From Streptomyces sp. DSM 15324 (GTDB taxonomy: Bacteria > Actinomycetota > Actinomycetes > Streptomycetales > Streptomycetaceae): a stretch of DNA of 64,000 bases. Both the position numbers and the translations under genes were made by a program. Where the stretch lies: contig NZ_KQ949024.1 of NCBI RefSeq assembly GCF_001514285.1, positions 380,405-444,404 on the forward strand, read 5' to 3'. The notes under the pieces were generated by a model. The model saw only the letters and a program-made list of their open reading frames with translations. It was not told where the DNA came from and did no database searches. The first letter of the stretch is position 1. Every line of letters begins with the position of its first letter. Below are positions 28,763-37,736 of the stretch, piece after piece.

Positions 28763-28897
28763 CCGGCGCCCGGCGCGGAGGGCGTGGGGCCGCGCGCGTG
28801 TCGCCCGGCGCGGTGGGCTCTGCTGCCGCGCGCCGGCCGACCGCCCGCCGCCGGAGCCGGGACGGCGCCACGGCAGTGACCCGCGCCGGGTGCACCG

Positions 28898-29074
28898 TCA
28901 GCCGGTCGTGCCCTCGGCACGGCCCAGCTCCTCGTCCGGGAGGCGGCCTGGGTCGTAGCGGTGGACGAAGGCCCGGCGTTCTTCGTCCAGCCGTGTTCGA
29001 CGATCTGCTGCGGTTACGGCGTCGCGTGCGCCGAGCCGGCGGGGGAGGTCGCCGGGGCACCCGGGACCCGGCAC
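28898..29074 (-). CDS. Possible small protein or gene remnant
   Basis: A 58-codon frame with GTG start and a plausible hydrophilic end (RTRLDEERRAFVHRYDPGRL then PDEELGRAEGTTG). Codon third positions are only moderately GC-biased and no ribosome site is present. It sits in the 368-bp gap 28763-29130, which holds nothing else that I recognise. It could be the 3' remnant of a larger gene. Confidence 0.25.
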   Translation of the reverse strand: MPGPGCPGDLPRRLGARDAVTAADRRTRLDEERRAFVHRYDPGRLPDEELGRAEGTTG

Positions 29075-29130
29075 GGAACCTGCGCAGGCCCCGGCACGGG
29101 ATCGGTGCAGCGGTGGAAAGGCCCGGCCCG

Positions 29131-30042
29131 TCAGGCCTTTCGTTCGGCCGGCCCTCGGGGTGCGTCGCGTGGGGGCGGAGGAAGTGTGTCCGTCCGCGGG
29201 GCGCGGCTGCGGGCGATGTTGCGTTCCAGCAGGCGGGTCGCCGTGCCGACGCCCACCCCGTCGGCGTCGCTCCTCGTCTCGGGCAGCCGGCCGTCCGTGC
29301 GGCGGAGTTCGGCGAGCGCGGCGTGCATGGCCTCGTGGGCGGCGAACAGACAGGGGGTGCTGTAGATGGCGACGTCCACGCCGAGGGCGGCGAGTTCGCC
29401 GAGGGAGAGCCGGGGGGACTTGCCGCCCGCGATCTGGTTGAACAGCAGCGGCTTGCCGCCGACGACGGCCCGGATGCGGCGGATCCAGTCGACGCTGCGG
29501 ACGCCGTCGACGAGGACCACGTCCGCGTCGGTGGCCGCGAGGGTCCCGGCACGGTGCAGGATGTCGTGCTCGTCGGTGGCGTCCGTGCGGGCCACGACGA
29601 GCAGGTCCCGGCGGGTGGCGAGGACCATCTCCAGCTTGGCGAGGTACTCCTCCAGGGGCAGGACCTGTTTGCCGTCGGCGTGGCCGCAGCGGCGGGGCCG
29701 TTTCTGGTCCTCCAGGACGACACCGGAGGCGCCGATCCGTTCGAGTCCCTCCACCACGTGGCAGGCGACCTCGGGGTCGACATAGCCGTCGTCGATGTCG
29801 ACCAGCAGGTGGTGGCCGGGGAACGCGCCGCGCAGCCGCTGGACGAACGCCATCATGTCGGGCCAGGCGATGAAGCCGATGTCGGGCAGTCCGTAGTAGG
29901 AGGCGGCGAAGCCGAACCCGGAGACGAACATCCCGTCGTAGTGCTGCGCGGCGATCGACGCCGAGTACATGTCGTACACGCCGATCAGCGGGGTGGTCCC
30001 CGGTGCGGCGATCCGCTCCCGCAGCTTGGTCCCGTAAGTCAC
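29131..30042 (-). CDS. Isocitrate lyase/PEP mutase family enzyme
   Basis: TIM-barrel enzyme of 303 residues cleaving or forming C-C or C-P bonds in 2-hydroxy/oxo-acids. Family landmarks: GVYDMYSASIAAQHYDGMFV, the metal-binding DIDDGYVD, GVVLEDQKRPRRCGHADGK (replacing the KKCGH loop of isocitrate lyase) and VVARTDATDEHD. The GTG at 30042 has AGGAGG eight bases upstream; an in-frame ATG at 30072 lacks one. The last 30 residues are Arg/Pro-rich and variable. Reaction cannot be set from sequence; PEP mutase, oxaloacetate hydrolase and methylisocitrate lyase activities all occur in the family. Confidence 0.8.
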   Translation of the reverse strand: MTYGTKLRERIAAPGTTPLIGVYDMYSASIAAQHYDGMFVSGFGFAASYYGLPDIGFIAWPDMMAFVQRLRGAFPGHHLLVDIDDGYVDPEVACHVVEGLERIGASGVVLEDQKRPRRCGHADGKQVLPLEEYLAKLEMVLATRRDLLVVARTDATDEHDILHRAGTLAATDADVVLVDGVRSVDWIRRIRAVVGGKPLLFNQIAGGKSPRLSLGELAALGVDVAIYSTPCLFAAHEAMHAALAELRRTDGRLPETRSDADGVGVGTATRLLERNIARSRAPRTDTLPPPPRDAPRGPAERKA

Positions 30043-30171
30043 CGTCCGGCTCCTCCTGAGCGTCCATTTCACCGGATCAACCGGACAGGAGGATCTCCGG
30101 CGGCCGGGGGCGGACCGCTCCCGGCGCGGGGTCGGTCACCCCGATGGCGGAAACGGTTCACCGCAGAAACG

Positions 30172-30831
30172 TCACTGGGCGTCGCGGCCCACCCGGGCCG
30201 CCCAGGCGATCCCGCCGCGCAGATGGGCCAGGAAGCGGGGGTCGCGGTAGGCCTCACAGGCGTGTCCGAGGGCGGTGTAGAAGACACGGCCCTCGCCCTC
30301 CTCGCGGCACCAGACCAGAGGGTGGTCGGCGCCCATGCCGCCGCCCTCGTACGAGGACTCGTCGGCGCCGGCGAGGACGCGGACCCGGCCGCGCGGGTTG
30401 GCGCGGAAGTCGTACCACTCGTCGGTGAAGTCCCAGACGGTGGGCAGGTGCCGGGTGGCGGGGTGGTCGTGGTCCTCGACGACCGCCTTGCCGGGCTGGT
30501 AGGCGGGGTGGCGGTCGAAGCGGGCGCCGAGGAGTTCGCCGTAGTACGGCCAGTCGTACTCGGTGCAGGCGGCCGCGTGCACGCCGACGAAGCCGCCGCC
30601 CGCGCGGACGTACGCGGTGAGGCGCTCGCGTCCGGCGGGGGTGAGGACCTCGCCGCTGGTCGAGAGGAACACCACGGCCGCGTACCCGTCCAGGGGGGCC
30701 TCCAGGGCCGCCGGGTCCTCGCTGTGGTGTGCCTCGAAGCCGTCCAGGGCCCGGACGGCGGTGACGGCGTCCGGGATGGAGTCGTGGCGGTAGGCGGTGG
30801 TGCGGGTGTACACGAGCAGGCGGGCGGTCAT
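30172..30831 (-). CDS. ThuA-like domain protein
   Basis: 219-residue protein of the glutamine-amidotransferase-like ThuA fold: LLVYTRTTAYRHDSIPDAV, VVFLSTSGEVLT, GGGFVGVHAAACTEYDWPYY, ESSYEGGGMGADHPLVWCRE and RVFYTALGHACEAY. ThuA proteins are linked to disaccharide (trehalose, 3-keto-glycoside) catabolism. It lies upstream of the PEP mutase-family gene on the same strand with 129 bases between; a weak LacI-like site GAAACGGTTC (30150-30159) is in that gap. Confidence 0.87.
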   Translation of the reverse strand: MTARLLVYTRTTAYRHDSIPDAVTAVRALDGFEAHHSEDPAALEAPLDGYAAVVFLSTSGEVLTPAGRERLTAYVRAGGGFVGVHAAACTEYDWPYYGELLGARFDRHPAYQPGKAVVEDHDHPATRHLPTVWDFTDEWYDFRANPRGRVRVLAGADESSYEGGGMGADHPLVWCREEGEGRVFYTALGHACEAYRDPRFLAHLRGGIAWAARVGRDAQ

Positions 30832-30994
30832 GCCGCCGAGCCTATGGCCGCGGGCGGCGGTGTCCCAGTGAGATCGTCGAGCGAATCTTTCGGTGGCCCG
30901 TCATCTCGCGCCGCCCCCGCACGCGAACGGGGGCGGTTCCGGCTTTTCCCCGGGCGGGGCGTCGTCGGCGGCGGGGCGCGTAGGCTCGGCCGGG

Positions 30995-31627
30995 ATGAAC
31001 ACCATTCCTGCACGTCTCGACCACATCGTCCTCGCGACCCCCGAACTGGCGGCGACGGTCGCGGAGTTCACCCGGCGCACGGGAGTGGCGCCCGTGCCGG
31101 GCGGGGTGCATCCGGAGCACGGCACGCGCAACCATCTGGTGGGGCTGGGCGGCGGCGCGTATCTGGAGATCCTCGGCCCCGATCCGGAGCGGCCCGCACC
31201 GACGGGTCCGCGCCCGTCCGGCGTGGACGGTCTCGACCGGGCGCGGGTCCTCACCTGGGCGATCGGCCCGGCGGACCTGGACGCGACGGTCGCGGCGGTC
31301 CGGGCCCGGGGCTACGACCCGGGTGACGTACGGGAGATGAGCCGTCGGCGGCCCGACGGCACACTGCTGCGGTGGCGGCTGACCGACGGCGGCCGCCCGC
31401 ACCCGTCCGGTCTGGTGCCGTTCCTCATCGACTGGGGTGCGGCGCCCCACCCGTCGGCGTCCGGGCTGCCGGTGACCCCGCTGCGGGAGCTGACCGCCAC
31501 CGCCCCCGACCCCGAGGAACTCCGCGCACTGCTGGCGCTCCTCGGCACGGACCTGCGGCTGACCGAGGGCCCGGCGGCGTTCTCCTTCACGGTGGACAGT
31601 CCGAACGGGCCGGTGCGCTTCGGCTGA
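30995..31627 (+). CDS. VOC-family protein (Glyoxalase_3 type)
   Basis: 210 residues with LDHIVLATPELAATVAEFTR, GTRNHLVGLGGGAYLEILGP and PHPSGLVPFLIDW, typical of the Glyoxalase_3 (PF13468) group. The conserved His and Glu of the metal site are visible in LDHIV and LEILG. TAGGCT ends eight bases before the ATG and no ribosome site exists, so the mRNA is probably leaderless. Divergent from the ThuA gene. Confidence 0.82.
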   Translation: MNTIPARLDHIVLATPELAATVAEFTRRTGVAPVPGGVHPEHGTRNHLVGLGGGAYLEILGPDPERPAPTGPRPSGVDGLDRARVLTWAIGPADLDATVAAVRARGYDPGDVREMSRRRPDGTLLRWRLTDGGRPHPSGLVPFLIDWGAAPHPSASGLPVTPLRELTATAPDPEELRALLALLGTDLRLTEGPAAFSFTVDSPNGPVRFG

Positions 31628-31700
31628 CGCGGGGCACCGGCCGGTGCGCGCTGTCCGTTTCCTTCAAGACCGGCCGCCCCGCCGCGCCTACGGTGACCGT

Positions 31701-32099
31701 ATGCGTACACGATTCGATGCCATCGGGCTGGTGGTCTCCGACATGGCCGCCTCCGTCGCCTTCTACCGCCGGCTGGGGTTCGCGTTCCCCGACGGCGCCG
31801 AGCGGGAGCCGCACACCGAGGCGGAGCTGCCCGGCGGGCTGCGGCTGCTGCTGGACACCGAGGAGACCGTGCGGTCCTTCCATCCGGGCTGGCGTGCGCC
31901 TTCCGGGGGCGGCCGGGCCTCGCTCGCGCTGCGCTGCGCGGCACCGGCCGAGGTCGACGCGGTGTACGAGGAGCTGACCGGCGACGGCCATCACGGGGAG
32001 CTGAAGCCCTGGGACGCGTTCTGGGGCCAGCGGTACGCCGTCGTGCACGACCCCGACGGCAACGGCGTCGACCTGTTCGCGCCGCTGCCCGAGCGGTAG
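31701..32099 (+). CDS. VOC-family (glyoxalase/bleomycin-resistance-like) protein
   Basis: 132 residues, one VOC domain: FDAIGLVVSDMAASVAFYRR at the start and YAVVHDPDGNGVDLFAPL at the end. The N-terminal metal His is absent (AIGLVV), which is common in binding-type members. TACGGT ends six bases before the ATG with no Shine-Dalgarno, another probable leaderless start. Convergent with the AraC gene 14 bases away. Confidence 0.85.
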   Translation: MRTRFDAIGLVVSDMAASVAFYRRLGFAFPDGAEREPHTEAELPGGLRLLLDTEETVRSFHPGWRAPSGGGRASLALRCAAPAEVDAVYEELTGDGHHGELKPWDAFWGQRYAVVHDPDGNGVDLFAPLPER

Positions 32100-32112
32100 G
32101 CGGCCGGGGCGC

Positions 32113-32796
32113 TCACCGCTGCCGCGGCAGCAGGCCGCTCAGCGTGGTGCCGGTGAACTCCCGCACGTCACGGGCGAGATGGGCCTGGTCGGCGTATCCG
32201 GCGCGGGCCGCGGTGTCCGCGTACGGCACCCCGGCGCGGGCGAGGTCGAGGGCGCGCCGCAGCCGCAGGATCCGGGCGAGGGTCTTCGGGCCGTAGCCGA
32301 AGGCGTCGAGGGAGCGGCGGTGCAGCCGCCGGGCGCCGAGGCCGAGTGCGTCGGCGGTGGCGGCGACGGAGCGGCCCTCGGCGAGCGCGGTGACCAGCCG
32401 TCGCAGCTGCGCGTCGGGGGGTGCGGCCCGCTCCAGGGCCAGGTCCTCCAGGGCCGTGGCGGGGTCGGGGGCGGCGGCGACGCGAGCGGTCAGAGGCCGT
32501 ACGCGGGCCGCCGGCCACAGGTCGGCCAGCTCCACGCGGCGGTCGCGCAGCGCGTGGGCCGGTACGCCGAGCAGGCCGGGCGCGGTGCCGGGGTAGAAGC
32601 GGACGCCGGCCCAGGCCGTGGGCGCTCCGCCGGGGACGTGGGCGCGGGTGTCGGGGCCGGCGACCAGCAGGCGGCCGTCGTTCCACAGCAGGTCCATGCA
32701 GCCGTCGGGCAGGACGGGGAGCGCGTCGGATCCGGGCACGGGAGCGTTCGTCCAGACCACCGCGCCGGCCAGCCGGGAGGGCCGTTCCTGGTACAC
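32113..32796 (-). CDS. AraC-family transcriptional regulator
   Basis: 227 residues: an N-terminal sensor of the DUF6597 type ([40 protein letters not shown]) and a C-terminal AraC HTH pair with [20 protein letters not shown] and [18 protein letters not shown], then [20 protein letters not shown]. Such regulators often control a neighbouring VOC gene; the convergent VOC gene at 31701 is the closest candidate. The 150 bases upstream hold no gene. Confidence 0.88.
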   Translation of the reverse strand: MYQERPSRLAGAVVWTNAPVPGSDALPVLPDGCMDLLWNDGRLLVAGPDTRAHVPGGAPTAWAGVRFYPGTAPGLLGVPAHALRDRRVELADLWPAARVRPLTARVAAAPDPATALEDLALERAAPPDAQLRRLVTALAEGRSVAATADALGLGARRLHRRSLDAFGYGPKTLARILRLRRALDLARAGVPYADTAARAGYADQAHLARDVREFTGTTLSGLLPRQR

Positions 32797-32946
32797 GCGG
32801 GCCAGGCTACGCCGCCCCGGGCGAAAGGCGCCCGGTCACCCGTGGTCACGCGTCCTCGCAGGAGGTCCCCCCGGCCGTGCGCGGGCGTCACGCGGCACTG
32901 CGGTCACGCGGCAGCGCGGTCACGCGGACCACCGGGCCGGCCGCGC

Positions 32947-34128
32947 TCACTTCCCGTCGTCCCCGGGCTCCTCCCTGTGGGTCCCCGTCGTGCCGTTCTG
33001 CTTCGGGGAGGTCTTGGCGTGGGTGCGCAGCCGGGCCGTGACGTCGTCGGGGGGCAGGAAGCGGGACCAGCGTTCGGGGAACTCGGAGGGCATGTCGGGG
33101 TCGTCGGGGTCGTCGTCGTGGGTGCGGGCGGCGGCCACGCGGGCGACGTACTCGGCGGCCTCCTCCTCGCGGATGCGCTCGTTGGCGGCGCGGGCGGCGG
33201 CGGTCGCCGCGGCGGGCCAGACCCGGTCGATGGCGGCGTTGACGGCGGCGCCGACCAGCACGGCGAAGGCGGACACGCCGATCCACAGCATGACGGCGAC
33301 CGCGGCGGCGAGGGAACCGTAGATGGAGGCGCCCTCGATGGTGTGGGTGAGGTAGATGCGCAGCAGGAAGCTGCCGAGGACCCACATGGCGAGGGCGACG
33401 AGCGCTCCGGGGACGTCCTCGATCCATGGGGACCGCACGGGCACGGACACGTGGTAGAGGGTGGTCAGGAAGGCCACGGAGAGGACGATCACGACGGGCC
33501 AGTACAGGATCTGCACGAGGGTGGTCGACCAGGGCACGACCCCGACGACGGCGTCGGGCCCGGCCACCATGAGGGGCAGGGCGACGGAGCCGATCAGCAG
33601 GGCGGCGAGGAACAGCAGGAACGCCACCAGCCGGGTCTTGACGATGCCGCGGACGCCGTCGAGGCCGTACATGACGGTGATGGTGTCGATGAAGACGTTG
33701 ACGGCGCGGGAGCCGGACCACAGGGCGAACAGGAAGCCCATGGAGATGACGTCGGGGCGGCCGCCCCTCATCACGTCGTCGAGGATGGGCTGGGCGATCT
33801 GTGCGACGCCCTTGTCGGACAGGACCGTGCGGGACGCCTCGAGGAGGTTGCTCTCCAGGCTGCTGATGGAGTCGGTGCCGGTCCAGTCGTCGACGTAGCC
33901 GAGCAGGCCGATGAGGCTGAGCAGCAGGGGCGGCACGGACAGCAGGGTGAAGAAGGCGGCCTCGGCGGCGAGGCCGAGGATGCGGTACTCGATGCAGGAG
34001 TTGACGGTGTCCTTCAACAGCAGCCAGGCGGTCCGCCGCTTGGAGACGTTCCGGTAGAGGGCACGCGCCCGGTGGAGGCGTCCCGTGGGGCCTCCTGGTT
34101 GCTCGGGTGACTGTCTTGCTGGCTGCAC
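32947..34128 (-). CDS. YihY/BrkB-family membrane protein
   Basis: 393-residue integral membrane protein with six predicted helices and the BrkB landmarks ILGLAAEAAFFTLLSVPPLL, FLFALWSGSRAVNVFIDTIT and SIYGSLAAAVAVMLWIGVS. The C-terminal 85 residues are charged and cytoplasmic. Function is not established in the family despite the old RNase BN name. TACCTT six bases before the GTG (plus 34135-34140) and no ribosome site suggest a leaderless transcript. Divergent from the AidB gene. Confidence 0.87.
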   Translation of the reverse strand: MQPARQSPEQPGGPTGRLHRARALYRNVSKRRTAWLLLKDTVNSCIEYRILGLAAEAAFFTLLSVPPLLLSLIGLLGYVDDWTGTDSISSLESNLLEASRTVLSDKGVAQIAQPILDDVMRGGRPDVISMGFLFALWSGSRAVNVFIDTITVMYGLDGVRGIVKTRLVAFLLFLAALLIGSVALPLMVAGPDAVVGVVPWSTTLVQILYWPVVIVLSVAFLTTLYHVSVPVRSPWIEDVPGALVALAMWVLGSFLLRIYLTHTIEGASIYGSLAAAVAVMLWIGVSAFAVLVGAAVNAAIDRVWPAAATAAARAANERIREEEAAEYVARVAAARTHDDDPDDPDMPSEFPERWSRFLPPDDVTARLRTHAKTSPKQNGTTGTHREEPGDDGK

Positions 34129-34251
34129 GCCCTAAAGGTATCCGCCGTTCGGGTCTGCACTCACCTCCGGCGAGGCCGCATCGCCTGGTCGGGGCGCGGC
34201 ACGCGGGGCTCGGGTCGGCGTCGGCGGCGTACCCGGGGGTAGGTTCCCGGT

Positions 34252-35886
34252 ATGGCAGGCAGCACGCACACCGTGACCAATCAGCCCCCCGAACTGAGCG
34301 GGTACGACGTCTACGGCGCCGACCGGGCCCTGGTGTCGGCCGTGGGGCGGCATCTGGATCCCGGGCCGGCGCAGGAGGCGCACGACGAGCTGTCCGGGCT
34401 GGGGCGGGCCGCCGGGTCGCAGCAGGTGCAGGAGTGGGCGGTGCAGGCCGACGTGCATCCGCCGACGCTGCGCACGCACGACCGGTTCGGGAACCGGGTG
34501 GACGAGGTGGACTTCCATCCGGCGTGGCACCGGCTGCTGGGCAAGGGGGTGGGCGCCGGGCTGACGGCGGCGTGGACGCGGCCGGGCGGGCACGTGCGGC
34601 GGGCGGCGGCGTTCGTGGTGTGGACGCAGGTGGAGGCGGGCACCTGCTGTCCGCTGTCGATGACGCACGCGGCGGTACCGGCGCTGCGGACGGACCCGGA
34701 GCTGGCCGCCGAGTGGGAGCCCCGGCTGACGTCCCAGGTCTACGACAGCGGTCTGCGGCCCGCCCGGCTGAAGGCGGGGGCGCTGTTCGGGATGGGGATG
34801 ACGGAGAAACAGGGCGGCAGTGACGTCCGGGCGAACACGACCCGGGCGGTGCCGCTGGCGGAGGCGGGGACGTATGCGCTGACGGGCCACAAGTGGTTCT
34901 GCTCGGCGCCGATGTCGGACGGCTTCCTGGTGCTGGCGCAGGCTCCGGAGGGTCTGACCTGCTTCCTGGTGCCGCGGGTGCTGGAGGACGGGGGCCGCAA
35001 CGTGTTCCGGTTGCAGCGGCTGAAGGACAAGCTGGGCAACCGGTCGAACGCGTCGGCGGAGGTCGAGTTCGACGGCACGTGGGCACGCCGGGTCGGGGAG
35101 GAGGGGCGGGGGGTGCGCACGATCATCGACATGGTGGCGGCGACCCGGGTGGACTGTGTGCTGGGGTCGGCGGGGCTGATGCGGCAGGCGGTGGCGCAGG
35201 CGGTGCACCACTGCACCTACCGGGAGGCGTTCGGGGGGCGGCTGCGCGACAAGCCGCTGATGCGCAACGTGCTGGCGGACCTGGCGGTGGAGTCGGAGGC
35301 GGCGACGACGCTGGGGCTGCGGCTGGCGGCGGCCTGTGACGACGGCGGCGAGCAGGAGCGGGCGTTCCTGCGGATCGCGGTGCCGGCGGCGAAGTACTGG
35401 GTGACCAAGCGCTGTGCGCCGCTGGTGGTGGAGGCGGCGGAGTGTCTGGGCGGCAACGGCTATGTCGAGGAGTCGGGGATGCCGCGGCTGGTGCGGGAGT
35501 CGCCGCTGAACTCGGTGTGGGAGGGCGCGGGCAATGTGCAGGCGCTCGATGTGCTGCGGGCGTTGCAGCGGGAGCCGGGGGCGCTGGACGCGTATCTGCG
35601 GGAGGTGGGGCGGGCGCGGGGGGCGGATCACCGGCTGGACGGGGCGATCAAGGGGCTGCTGACGGAGTTGGCCGATCTGGACGGGGTGGAGGCGCGGGCG
35701 CGGCGGCTGGCGGAGCGGTTCGCACTGGTGCTCCAGGGGTCGCTGCTGGTGCGGTTCGCGCCGTCGGAGGTGGCGGACGCGTTCTGTGCGTCGCGGCTCG
35801 GCGGGGACGGGGGTGCGGCGTTCGGGACGCTGCCGCACAGCCTCCCGCTGGCGGCCCTGGTGGAGCGGGCCGCGCCCGTGGTCTGA
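34252..35886 (+). CDS. aidB: AidB-like acyl-CoA dehydrogenase
   Basis: Flavoprotein of 544 residues, the length of E. coli AidB, a DNA-binding dehydrogenase-fold protein of the alkylation response. Features: FNQPPELSGYDVYGAD-like N-terminus (NQPPELSGYDVYGADRALVS), MGMTEKQGGSDVRANTT, GHKWFCSAPMSDGFLVLAQ, and ECLGGNGYVEESGMPRLVRE with NSVWEGAGNVQALD. The long C-terminal domain separates it from ordinary acyl-CoA dehydrogenases. TAGGTT ends six bases before the ATG (34240-34245), with no ribosome site: probable leaderless mRNA. A strong terminator follows. Confidence 0.9.
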   Translation: MAGSTHTVTNQPPELSGYDVYGADRALVSAVGRHLDPGPAQEAHDELSGLGRAAGSQQVQEWAVQADVHPPTLRTHDRFGNRVDEVDFHPAWHRLLGKGVGAGLTAAWTRPGGHVRRAAAFVVWTQVEAGTCCPLSMTHAAVPALRTDPELAAEWEPRLTSQVYDSGLRPARLKAGALFGMGMTEKQGGSDVRANTTRAVPLAEAGTYALTGHKWFCSAPMSDGFLVLAQAPEGLTCFLVPRVLEDGGRNVFRLQRLKDKLGNRSNASAEVEFDGTWARRVGEEGRGVRTIIDMVAATRVDCVLGSAGLMRQAVAQAVHHCTYREAFGGRLRDKPLMRNVLADLAVESEAATTLGLRLAAACDDGGEQERAFLRIAVPAAKYWVTKRCAPLVVEAAECLGGNGYVEESGMPRLVRESPLNSVWEGAGNVQALDVLRALQREPGALDAYLREVGRARGADHRLDGAIKGLLTELADLDGVEARARRLAERFALVLQGSLLVRFAPSEVADAFCASRLGGDGGAAFGTLPHSLPLAALVERAAPVV

Positions 35887-35901
35887 GCTGGGAGGACAGG
35901 T

Positions 35902-35939
35902 GCGGGGGTGGTGCTGCGCCGACACGGCACCACCCCCGC
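35902..35939 (+). terminator. Strong hairpin after aidB
   Basis: Perfect 13-bp inverted repeat GCGGGGGTGGTGC (35902-35914) and its complement (35927-35939) around a 12-base loop, 15 bases after the aidB stop. Confidence 0.8.
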
Positions 35940-36018
35940 GGCTTTGGCCCTGCGAGGCCAGAATCGCCGCTCGGGACGGCGTGCCTCAAGTTTCGGACAC
36001 GGTGTGGATGTTCACCAG

Positions 36019-36038
36019 GGTTGCAAGGGGTTGCAACC
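36019..36038. promoter_or_regulatory. Perfect palindrome with two TTGCAA boxes
   Basis: GGTTGCAA (36019-36026) and its complement TTGCAACC (36031-36038) flank GGGG. The two TTGCAA hexamers are ten bases apart, one helical turn. It lies about 160 bases before the GAF regulator, far enough from the aidB hairpin to be an operator or a promoter element. Owner unknown. Confidence 0.5.
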
Positions 36039-36107
36039 TGTGGGCGGTTGTGACCGGAGTGCACCCCTCCGGGCGGGGCGGGCGGCAAGATGGGGACTTC
36101 GGCACGA

Positions 36108-36163
36108 CTGGAAACAGTCGGTCGGAGACTGTCGGCCGGAAACGGCCTTGCGGAAACTGTCGG
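36108..36163 (+). repeat. Four tandem 14-bp repeats before the GAF regulator
   Basis: Four adjacent 14-mers of consensus NCGGAAACTGTCGG start at 36108, 36122, 36136 and 36150; the GGAAAC core (GGAGAC in unit 2) is exactly 14 bases apart each time. Units 1 and 3 also form GACTG-GAAA-CAGTC and GGCCG-GAAA-CGGCC hairpins, with GNRA-type loops if transcribed. The array ends 31 bases before the GTG start of the regulator. Confidence 0.75.
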
Positions 36164-36194
36164 TTGAATCGCTCCGTGTACCCGGGAGGCTCCT

Positions 36195-37493
36195 GTGGCC
36201 CACTCGCCGATGAACGTGTCCCGGCTCGCGGCCGTCGATGCCGCGCGGGCGGCGCGGGTGCTCAACGAGGTGCGGGACGCGCGGCTGGCCGGCCGGCGGG
36301 CGCGGGTGGCGCCGCGTCCGGTGATCGAGCAGTCCTGGGAGCGGGTGCTGCGCGGCGGGGTGGATCCGGAGCACGGTTTCCCGCCGCCGACGCTGGGCGC
36401 GGACGAAGTGCGGCGGCTGCGGGAGGAGTCGCCGCTGCGGGAGGTCCTTCCGGTGCTGCGCGAGGGACTGTTGTCGGTGGCGGACGTGGCGCAGCACATC
36501 ATGGTGGTCGCCGACGAGGCGGGCCGGGTGCTGTGGCGGGAGGGGTGTGCGCCGGTGCTGCGCAGGGCGGACGGGCTGGGGCTGGAGCCGGGCGCGGACT
36601 GGGGCGAGGGGGTGGTGGGCACCAACGGGGTGGGGACGCCGGCGGTGGTGCGGCGGCCGGTGCAGGTGTTCGCCGGTGAGCATTTCGTGCGGTCGCACGG
36701 GAGCTGGACGTGTGCGGGGGCGCCGATCAGCGATCCGCGCAACGGGCGGCTGCTCGGGGTGGTCGATGTCAGCGGGCCGCTGGAGACGGTGCATCCGGCG
36801 ACGCTGGCGTGGGTGGAGTCGGTGGCCAGGCTCGCCGAGGCGCGGCTGCGGGAGGCGCACGTGGGGTCGCTGGAGCGGCTGCGGGCGGTGGCGGCGCCGG
36901 TGCTGGCCCGGTTGGGCGGCCGGGCGGCGGTGGTGGACGGGGACGGCTGGACGGCGGCGGTGAGCGGGATGCCGTACGTGGCGCGGATCGCGCTGCCGAA
37001 GTCGCCGTCGGCGGGGCGGCGGTGGCTGCCGGCGCTCGGGCTGTGCACGCTGGAGCCGCTGGCCGGGGGCTGGTTGGTGCGGTCGGTGGACGAGGCGGGC
37101 GGGCGGGTGCCGGGGGAGGCGACCCGGATCGTGCTGGATGTGAGCCGGGCGCGGCGCTGGTCAGTGACGGTGTCGGGCGGGGCGGGCACCTGGTCGCACG
37201 AACTCAGTCCGCGGCACGCGGAGTTGCTGTATCTGCTGGCGGTGCACCGGGGCGGGCGCAGTGCGTCGGGTCTGGCGCAGGACATGTTCGGCGATCCGGC
37301 GCGCACGGTGACGGTGCGGGCCGAGATGTCGCGGGTACGGCGGTATCTGGGGGGTTTCCTGGAACACCGGCCGTATCGTTTCTGCGAGGAGGCGGAGGTC
37401 GAGGTGCTCCGGCCGGCGGACCCGGCGGGGCTGTTGCCGCACTCGACGGCGCCCGCGGTCCTGCGGGAGCGGACCGGGCCGGGCACCCGGTGA
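36195..37493 (+). CDS. GAF-domain transcriptional regulator
   Basis: 432 residues. N-terminal helical segment (VIEQSWERVLRGGVDPE) then a GAF domain (about 85-220: HIMVVADEAGRVLWREG, GVVGTNGVGTPAVV, SWTCAGAPISDPRNGRLLGV) as in acetoin-catabolism activators, a second sensory stretch, and a C-terminal winged helix (about 335-410: LSPRHAELLYLLAVHRGGRS). GGGAGG precedes the GTG. Relatives commonly sit next to aldehyde or alcohol dehydrogenase genes; none is adjacent here. The 14-bp array directly upstream is probably a binding site for it or a partner. Confidence 0.85.
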   Translation: MAHSPMNVSRLAAVDAARAARVLNEVRDARLAGRRARVAPRPVIEQSWERVLRGGVDPEHGFPPPTLGADEVRRLREESPLREVLPVLREGLLSVADVAQHIMVVADEAGRVLWREGCAPVLRRADGLGLEPGADWGEGVVGTNGVGTPAVVRRPVQVFAGEHFVRSHGSWTCAGAPISDPRNGRLLGVVDVSGPLETVHPATLAWVESVARLAEARLREAHVGSLERLRAVAAPVLARLGGRAAVVDGDGWTAAVSGMPYVARIALPKSPSAGRRWLPALGLCTLEPLAGGWLVRSVDEAGGRVPGEATRIVLDVSRARRWSVTVSGGAGTWSHELSPRHAELLYLLAVHRGGRSASGLAQDMFGDPARTVTVRAEMSRVRRYLGGFLEHRPYRFCEEAEVEVLRPADPAGLLPHSTAPAVLRERTGPGTR

Positions 37494-37736
37494 CGGCGCG
37501 GGCGTGGCACCGGATGCCAGGAGCGTGCCGTGCCCGCCCGCCCGGCACACGCGCCGTGGCGAACGTGTTCCGCACTGTAGCCGGAATGCTGCACCCGGTG
37601 GCATCTTCCGCATATTTGCGAGGTCTTCGTCCGGGACGGCCCCCCTCTGCCGTAGCATCCCTCTACGGGTCACCCCACCTGCTCCTCGGTCAACGTACGG
37701 ATCATCAGGCGCAGTTGGCCCGCCTCGGGAGGACGA

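Noticed and set aside
32947..34128. Ribonuclease BN
   Set aside because: Old name for YihY/BrkB proteins; the sequence is a six-helix membrane protein without nuclease motifs.
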